Assembly (NCBI RefSeq): GCF_018143015.1
Contig: NC_054741.1
Location: 42,744,092 to 42,808,091 of the forward strand
Length of the DNA stretch: 64,000 nt
DNA from: Lytechinus variegatus
Lineage: Eukaryota > Echinodermata > Echinoidea > Temnopleuroida > Toxopneustidae
Reading direction: 5' to 3'
The position numbers and the translations under genes are program-made. The notes beneath the pieces are model-generated. The model ran no database searches and had not been told where the DNA came from. It was given only the letters and a program-made list of their open reading frames with translations. Numbering within the stretch: position 1 is the stretch's first letter; every line of letters begins with the position of its first letter. Positions 56,407-64,000 of this stretch are shown here, piece by piece.

Positions 56407-56676
56407 ATAATTCTTTGATAAATCCACGATAACCCTGCTGCTAGATGCCATTGGACATGGACCACTCAAAACCTTCCCAAACAGGACTCTTAAAGAAACA
56501 TCTTGTCTGTTCTGTGCCAAGGGTCCAAAGACAATATTCAGTGATTGACTGAGCTGTACTGCTGACTCCCTACAAGGGATCATTCCTGACCGACAAACTG
56601 GCCGTAGATCAACTGCCAAGGAATGATAATGGGCATTGTACAACTTGTCAGCTTTGAAGAGTGATGCCAGACCAGC
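56407..56676 (-). CDS. PIGT: PIGT exon, GPI transamidase component PIG-T (90 codons)
   Basis: Exactly 270 nt with an acceptor (CTTGGAAG|GCTGG) and a strong donor (AATTAT|GTAAGT), phase 0 at both ends. It encodes AGLASLFKADKLYNAHYHSL, then DLRPVCRSG and GPCPMASSSRVIVDL, matching the conserved lumenal region of animal PIG-T that follows the LPC(D/S)SK segment. It lies 488 bp downstream of the preceding exon at 57165-57274, with which it joins cleanly at DSK|AGL. No stop or frameshift is present, so the exon appears functional. Identification rests on recalled conservation of the family. Confidence 0.92.
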
Positions 56677-57353
<677 letters not shown>

Positions 57354-57743
57354 CTATGTATTTTACAAGCATGACTTCACATTTGGTCATTTTCAAACAA
57401 AAGTGGACATGGGGGTGAAAATTAAAACTTGCTAGAAATCATTAGGCATCAATGTTTTTAGAAACTAGACATCTTAAAGTATATTTTTCCATTTCATTTA
57501 CATAAAAGTTTTAATTATGTCTTGAGATACAGTGAATTTTATGCAAGGGAAATTAAATGTTACAAAATGTTGATTTTTGCATCAAAATTCACATATTGCC
57601 TATCACAATATAAAATTTGTATTAGAAGCACATTTGTTGGCAAGATACAAGCTGTGTATTGTATCTAACTCCTAAATAGCAAAAAAAAAATTATGTGAAG
57701 TGTTTTTCTGAAAAAATTGGGTTTCGAAGTTTTCAAAACTGGT

Positions 57744-60417
57744 TGTCGTGTCACTCACATTTTAAATGCAAAAAGTTTTCTAGAGCTGTGTATTCTGAAA
57801 ATTAATTTATCCCAGTACTGGAGCAAATACAGTTTATATGTACCTTATTGTATATAAAGTAACTTGGTCCAATGTGTTAAGGTAAAGCTAAAATTAACTG
57901 TTAAAGTTGTGTCATGTCACTCACGAAATGTCGTGTCACTCACGGTATTATATTGTGTATAAAATAGGACATCCAGTAATTTTTGAAGCGTTTTACCAGG
58001 GATACAGTCAAAATGTTGTTCCGGACATCATTTAGGCCTATTTTAGGCTAATAATTTCCTCCATCTTCCTAATTTTACTCCATTTTATGGAAATATTGAA
58101 TTTGACATTGAGTTCATCTATTTTCTCTCCTCTCCGTGGTTGCCTTGGTTTAAAAAATCCTGACAATTTTCCATTGGTGTGAAGACTCGGATCCTAATTC
58201 ATATTTTGGTGAATGTACTGTGATTAAGAATATAACAACATAATCAATCAACACAAAATTATGAATGTACCAAGAGAAAAACCACTATACTTCAGCAATG
58301 GACATATTTACAATGCATAAAGGGTTGGTGATGTTTCAAGTCATACCTAGGTATTACTCGAACATTCTCTGTCTCCATTTACAGAAATGAGCAGAAAGTT
58401 CACCTTTCTTTTGAGCAATGTTATTTCTTTGTTATACTCATAGAGCTTTAGAAAAGTCAGGGATCCTTTTTTGAAATTTGCAGAAATTTAGTGGTAAAGT
58501 AGTGTACATGAGATATAAGAGATCACCATGAACACCAAACATTTTTTCAAATTCGGAAAAGAAAATATTTTTCTTTTCCTTCTGATTGATTAAATCAACC
58601 TTTTCATTTGCCATAAAGCTTGTATTCCAGGACATGAAATAAACAAATTTGCAAGAAAACATAACATTTCAGGTGAGAATGTACTGAGATTTGATAGAAC
58701 ATTTTGGATATTGCTTGAAGCAACTAAATGCCAAGTTCAAAATCATTATTTGTTCGGCCACCATTCATACCGCTAGTGATCAACTACATGTAGGGTCTGA
58801 ACAGCAAACTACCGTAAGCAGGCCGATGTGTGTTCAGAGCAGATTTGCATTTACACATATATCAATTACAACAAAATGATGCATGTTCATGTAGGTCCCA
58901 ACAAGTCCCAACCGAGACCGCATTTTGATTTGAGCAACTTTGGATGGGTTGCCATGTACCAGTAGATCAATTTTTTTTTTTTTTGGGGGGGTACCCTGAT
59001 AAGAACAGAGCTGGACCTCGAGGGGAAAAAGCTATTGAGGTATAAAGGGAGCCTGGTTGGGATGCTGAATTGGATTTTAGTGTGACATCCAAGGGCTTAG
59101 AAAAGGAAAGGCTAATGACTTGTAGTTGTTATGTAATAGTAGCAGACTGCAAGAATCAGGTACTGACTGCGTCTTTCACCTTGTGGCTTTCCCTGGATTC
59201 CCGTGGTATGGTATATGCAGCCCTGGGTATATGATCAAATAATTAGCAATGAAAAGGTGCTTACAAGATTCCAGCTAAAAGAATAGCTCTGAATTTTGGT
59301 ACAGTGCCTACATGTACTGCCGGGGGGGGGGGGGTCCACATACAGTGTTCAGGAGAAAACCTGTGCTTGTTGAGATGAATTCCCAAGTTTCTCAAGGATT
59401 TGCTGATAGTCCATCTGAAGTGTGCAGCAACGTCATTAGGGTTTGGTACCAAAAATGACATTGAAACTCCCATGTCCTATTTGGACAATGCCTGAAATAT
59501 TAAAGGAGGATAATATTGTAATCCAATATTTCAAGAAAAAGGAGTCATACATGACATCATTGGCTACCAGACCATGCCAGATGATGTTAATGACTATTGA
59601 GAATACCTTTCTTACAAGGAAAAATTATTCCATCCGTTGTGGATGCTGAATTGTATGAACCTGTAAACTTTCATATACAGATAGGGAGAAAGAGTTAAAA
59701 GTTTTGAATGATATCAGGCCACAAAAAGAATGTTTGAGTTGATGTCAATGCCAAGACCTCATAACACCTCCTTCAAGTGCCCCCTCCTCCTCTAAAGAGG
59801 AGAGTGGTAGAAGCCCTAGTGTGACAATGTGGTATGGTATAGGGAATGTGAGTTAATGGGCAAATATGACCATAAACCAAGAATAAAACATCAGGATGAC
59901 ATATTAACTTTAAAGAAAGCAGTTATTGTGTAATTAAGCTTGTTTTTTGGTTAATGGTATTTTACTCTTCTAGATCATGCAAAAAATATTTTCAATGTTG
60001 AGATAAATGTTGTATTTTTGCACTTGTCGTGTCACTCACGTTTTGGATGTCGTGTCACTCATGGTGTATAGGAGGGTACCATTTTCCATAGAGAGGGTTT
60101 GATTGATTTTGACTATATGTGTTAGATAGGTACACTATTTATGTCCATTTACTGGTACTCACAGTACTCCATGACAACTGCTTGGGCACGAATCCAACCA
60201 TATGTGTTAGGTCAGAAACCCATGTCCAAAATTTGTCGTGTCACTCACGCACCGTTTTTTAATCATATCTACTAAATGAATTGTTGAATTCAAATCAAAC
60301 TCGCAGTGGCCCATGCCAGTCCTACATTGTATATAATATAGTAGTCATGATTGATTCATAACCTTTAAGTTTGAAGATATGAGCCCTTACACCTCTCCGA
60401 TTGTTGTGTCACTCACG
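57744..60417. repeat. seven dispersed copies of a 16-mer, TGTCGTGTCACTCACG
   Basis: Copies at 57744 (last base differs), 57910, 57929, 60025, 60048, 60234 and 60402, all in the same orientation with at most one mismatch each. They come as two close pairs (19 and 23 bp apart) plus singletons. The rest of the interval is AT-rich, with a poly-T/G stretch near 58972-58991 and a G run near 59322-59333. No gene was recognised. Confidence 0.9.
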
Positions 60418-60455
60418 TTTGAAAATGACCATTTATACTTTGTAACATAGACCGA

Positions 60456-62985
60456 CTCAGCGTCAAATGCTTGTGCCTTCAAGAATCTCCTCTCTGCCCA
60501 CAACCTTAGACAAAGTGTTACCTGTCCTACGCATTGAAAAGGTCACACTCTGGATTTACTGATCACCAGGGAATCAGACCCTACCTTTTTTGATGATCTG
60601 CATGTCATTGACAGGATAGCTGATCATTCAGCAATAACCATCAAGCTGTATCTTGAATGCCCTCAGAACCAGAACGTTGAAGTAAAAACAAGGAATGTAT
60701 CAGCCACAAGTAAGGAGGCCCTTTGTGATGATATAAAGTCTTCCAAGCTTTCCAGCACAGAGTTCAAACTTAACTCATTGTCATCATAAGCTGAGCAGTA
60801 TTAACACCATCCTTGGAAATATTTTTGATAGTCATGCACCAGTGAAAACACGTACAGTGGTACTGAGACCCCATTCTCCATGGTTAAAGAGGAGCTTTCA
60901 TATTTAAAAGCAGGAAAGATGTCGCCTAGAGACCTTGTGGAGAAACTCTGGACTTGAGATTCATCGGCAGATATATACACATCGCAGAAGCAGGTCAATC
61001 GACTCATTCGTCAATCAAAGTCAACATACTACAATGACCTGTTCACAGAGAATGCAAAAGACCAGAGACGACTCTTCAGTATTGCTGATAAAATCCTTCA
61101 TTGCAAGAGCAAGTCTCCTCTCCCACAGCACCAGTCAAAGGAACAGCTATCCAAAGAATTTTGTAAGTTCTTTGATGAAAAGATCTCAAACATCCGCCAA
61201 GGATGCCAGAGTGCTGATGACCCTAGCCTTCCTTCTGCTGGAATACTGTCATCAATGCAATCAACTTGTCGGTTTTTGAAGAGGTAACAGGGGATGAGGT
61301 ACGAGGCATTGTATTATCTTCACCACCAAAATCATGTGATCTTGATCTGATGCCAACTCTTGCTAAAATCCTGTTCTTCTACTGTGATCCCTATTGTGAC
61401 ATCAATCATTAATACCTCTTAACAATCCAGAGAAGTCCCAGAAGTTTTGAAAGTTGCACAGGTTTAATCCAGTGCTGAAGAAGTCAAGACTGGATCAAGA
61501 GAACATGAGCAACTATTGCCCGATCTCCAAACTCAGCTTCTTGAGCAAGACACTGGAGCGCATCATGATGAACCAGTTGAGTTCCTACATCACAGAAAAT
61601 TCCTACATCACAGATAATACATTCCAGTCTGCCTATCGTGCCAATCATAGCGTTGAGACAGCAATCCTCAGAATCCAGAATGATCTACTTTCCAGCATGG
61701 ATCAAAAGAAGATATCGCTTCTAGTCCTACTGGACCTTTCAGCAGCATTCAACAGTGTCGATCATGATATTCTTCTCCATCCACTTAGTGACCTATATGG
61801 AATCAGCATAGTCACACTACAGTGGTTTCGATCGTACCTGACAGAAAGGACAAGCTATGTTTCCGTCAACAGTGCCAGATCCGTCACATCAACGCTGAAA
61901 TATGGCGTTCCTCAAGGCTCTGTCCTCGGCCCGCAGTTGTTCAGCATGTACACTTCGCCCATATCTCACATCATCAAGAGGCATGGACTCGAGTACCATC
62001 GATATGCAGATGATACAAAGATGTACTATACCGTCAACTCATCTCAATTTAGGACTTCAGCGCATTGAATCCTGTGTAGCTGACCTCCAGGAATGGCTGT
62101 CTAATAACTATCTCAAGATGAATAAGGACAAGACGTGATTCCTTGTCGTGGGATCTCGTCAACAACGAGCCAAAGTTACAATAAACCATCTAAGAATTGG
62201 CAACTCTTTAATCAAGCCTTCTGATCATGTGAGAAATCTTGGAGTGGTGTTTGATTCCTCGCTTACAATGGAGCAGCATGTCACATGCACTTCCAAGGCT
62301 GCCTGTATCTATATCCGTAATATTGGAAGGATCCACAAGCATGTAACTAAGAAAGTTGCTAAACTCCTTGTTCATGCCTTTGGAACAACCCGACTGGACA
62401 TTTGCAACTAGATTTTGACTGGTTTGACTCAACATCAACTGCACAGACTTCAGCGTCTGCAGAACATGGCGACACGTCTTGTGTCCCCTCAAAGAAAGAG
62501 TCCAGATTACTCCGATTCTGTGTGACCTACAATGGCTGCCTGTCAACCAGAGAATAGCCTATAAACTTGGGGTCCTTGTATTTAAAGCGCTTAATGATAA
62601 ATCTCCACCCTATATATCAGAGCTCTTATCTCAGCATAGACCAACACGCAGTCTCAGATCAGCAGATCAAGCATTGCTGACAGAATCTCTCAGCCACACA
62701 ACCTGGGGTGACAGAGCATTCTACATCTCTGGACCAAAGCTGAGGAATAGCCTTCCCCAATTTATCAGAAGAGCAGAGACCCAATCAACTTTTGAGTCTT
62801 ACCTGAAGACCTTGTTACCCACTCCAACAGTATTGCAAGAATAATTCAATTGTAGCATTACTAGGACAGTACTTGAACTGAATGATGAAATGTGAGACAT
62901 TCCAATTTTTGAGCAAGCGCCATGAGCGCCCAGCTGATGCAGATACTGGCGCTTTACAAGAACCCATCATCATCATCATCAGTAT
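60456..62985 (+). pseudogene. L2/CR1-like LINE ORF2, 5'-truncated and frameshifted
   Basis: Begins within the endonuclease (LLITRESDP, DRIADHSAITIKLYLE near 60560-60650). The RT follows: NMSNYCPISKLSFLSKTLER, LLVLLDLSAAFNSVDHDILL, YGVPQGSVLGPQLFSMYTSP and the active site YADDTKMYY near 62010. The C-terminal domain follows: SDHVRNLGVVFDSSLTMEQH, LQWLPVNQRIAYKLGVLVFK and PPYISELL, ending at 62844. The 3' end carries GGCGCTTTACAAGAAC then a CAT microsatellite (62966-62981), a typical L2-type tail. Frame changes occur near 60790, 61280, 61450, 62065, 62140 and 62470. Confidence 0.88.
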
Positions 62986-62990
62986 TAGAC

Positions 62991-63633
62991 CGTGGGTCAT
63001 ATATCAAATATGTGCCTCCTTTTTTAATTTTCCTGCCTCAACTCTTGTATCTACCTGATTTTTTGGTCACATTTTAGAGAAAAAATCACTGAACATTGTT
63101 TTATAACACATCAAGGTCAAAAGTTGCACAGTAATTAATTATTCAAATTTAATATCGACAGCACCCTCTTGTGTTCAAGCAGTTGTATCTGTATTGCTTT
63201 TACATGGGTTGCTAGTAGTAAAACTTAATTAGACTTGCTCTTCCTAATATTAGTTGTTTTCTACACATTCATCATGAATGACAGGGGCGGTGGGGCAAAG
63301 GTGGAAGTGAGGAGGGGGACGGTAGGTAACAAAATGGCATTTTCTTTTTAAAAGGGCATACCCCACTCTAATGATATGATGACATTTACAATCAGTTTTT
63401 TTTTTGTTTTTAATGGCTGTTTTTTCGTGGTCATTTCAATTTGACAAAACTTTGTTTTGACCGAGGAGATTTCTAATTATTAAATATAAAGATTATATGC
63501 TTGTGGGCCATATATCAAGCAAGCGAGCATAGCAAGCGAGTGTGCTAGTTGGAAGAGCGGTTAACACAAGCAACTTATAGAGAATAGGCACTTATAAAAA
63601 GGCAAAAGGGCACTCATTGACACATGACCCACG
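62991..63633. mobile_element. approximately 640-bp inverted-repeat element
   Basis: The tips CGTGGGTCATATATCAA and the complement of CGTGGGTCATGTGTCAA bound the segment. A related tip-like phrase (GTGGGCCATATATCAAGCAA) lies inside at about 63503, which suggests a nested or rearranged copy. It starts a few bases after the L2-type tail of the preceding LINE. No target duplication identified. Confidence 0.65.
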
Positions 63634-64000
63634 TCCTTCTATTTCTAAGAAAAAAATGGCCCAAGGAACGTCTGTAAGGGGGGGGATTTTTCTTTTGGAA
63701 AAAGGGGCACTTTGTTAGTCCTTCAATAAGTGTGGGGACACTGTCCCTTCCCCCAAGGTAATCACCCCTGATGGGCAGAATGTATAATGTCCTAAGAAAG
63801 AGAAAGGGAGGTTGAAAATCATATCTCCGTGTCTTATGCATACAAATGAATATTGCTATATAGGTTCTGCATTGAAATCAAACGATGGATATTAATATCA
63901 ATATTTTACCATTCACCGCGGAATGGGCTTTGTTGTCTTCCTTCAACTTTTTATATTAGGATCATCAGTTCATCACACTCCCTGAAATCCTCTGAATCCT
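63634..64000. other. no recognisable gene
   Basis: Mixed sequence with a short G run near 63679. Nothing supported. Confidence 0.4.

Noticed and set aside
59110..59220. THAP-like zinc-finger start (IVADCKNQ, then GTDCVFHLVAFP in a shifted frame)
   Set aside because: Needs a frameshift, the cysteine spacing is wrong, and no further THAP residues or transposase follow.

Overview
This window is animal genomic DNA, most likely from an echinoderm (a sea urchin or close relative). It has intron-containing exons of a conserved animal gene, a mixture of CR1/Jockey-, L2-, RTE- and L1/Tx1-like LINEs, a DIRS-type tyrosine-recombinase retrotransposon, tRNA-derived SINEs, many short inverted-repeat transposons, and no prokaryotic operon structure. 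The species assignment is an inference from repeat style. Nearly all long open frames are transposon remnants, and most are broken by stops or frameshifts.

Host gene content: three exons on the minus strand encode consecutive parts of PIGT, the GPI-transamidase subunit. They lie at 21391-21518, 57165-57274 and 56407-56676. Splice sites and phases are intact and mutually compatible, but the exon that comes first in the protein lies at the lowest coordinate. The three exons therefore cannot be spliced in order as assembled. A 500-bp run of N (48864-49363) lies between the two groups, so misordered contigs are the simplest explanation.

Layout: 1-1829 is a CR1/Jockey-like LINE. 2985-4433 is an inverted L2/CR1-like RT. 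4843-9088 holds fragments of a dispersed repeat (here 'element X'), a small transposon and a long pyrimidine tract. 9206-13525 is a decayed CR1/Jockey-like LINE with ORF1 and ORF2. 13534-14650 is an L2/CR1-like endonuclease with a 2A-like motif. 15539-17701 holds two short transposons with clear target duplications and a SINE. 19828-20940 is a full element X. 21767-28342 is a DIRS-like element with inverted terminal repeats, an internal complementary region and decayed gag/RT/RNase H/recombinase on the minus strand. 29465-30283 is a further inverted-repeat transposon.

30661-40385 is a nested complex. An RTE-like LINE carries a SINE and is split by a 6.8-kb foldback transposon (32395-39223) whose arms pair over about 1.9 kb. 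The foldback in turn contains a second inverted-repeat element (32884-34626), an element X copy and a Val-tRNA-like SINE. 40465-47215 alternates element X copies with two CR1/Jockey-like LINEs, one nearly full length. Right of the gap are two TTAA-flanked elements, an L1/Tx1-like RT, a LINE endonuclease split by a short transposon, the two PIGT exons, a zone with seven copies of a 16-mer, an L2/CR1-like LINE (60456-62985) and a terminal inverted-repeat element.

The genes do not form a pathway. The window records repeated insertion into, and around, the introns of one GPI-anchor biosynthesis gene.
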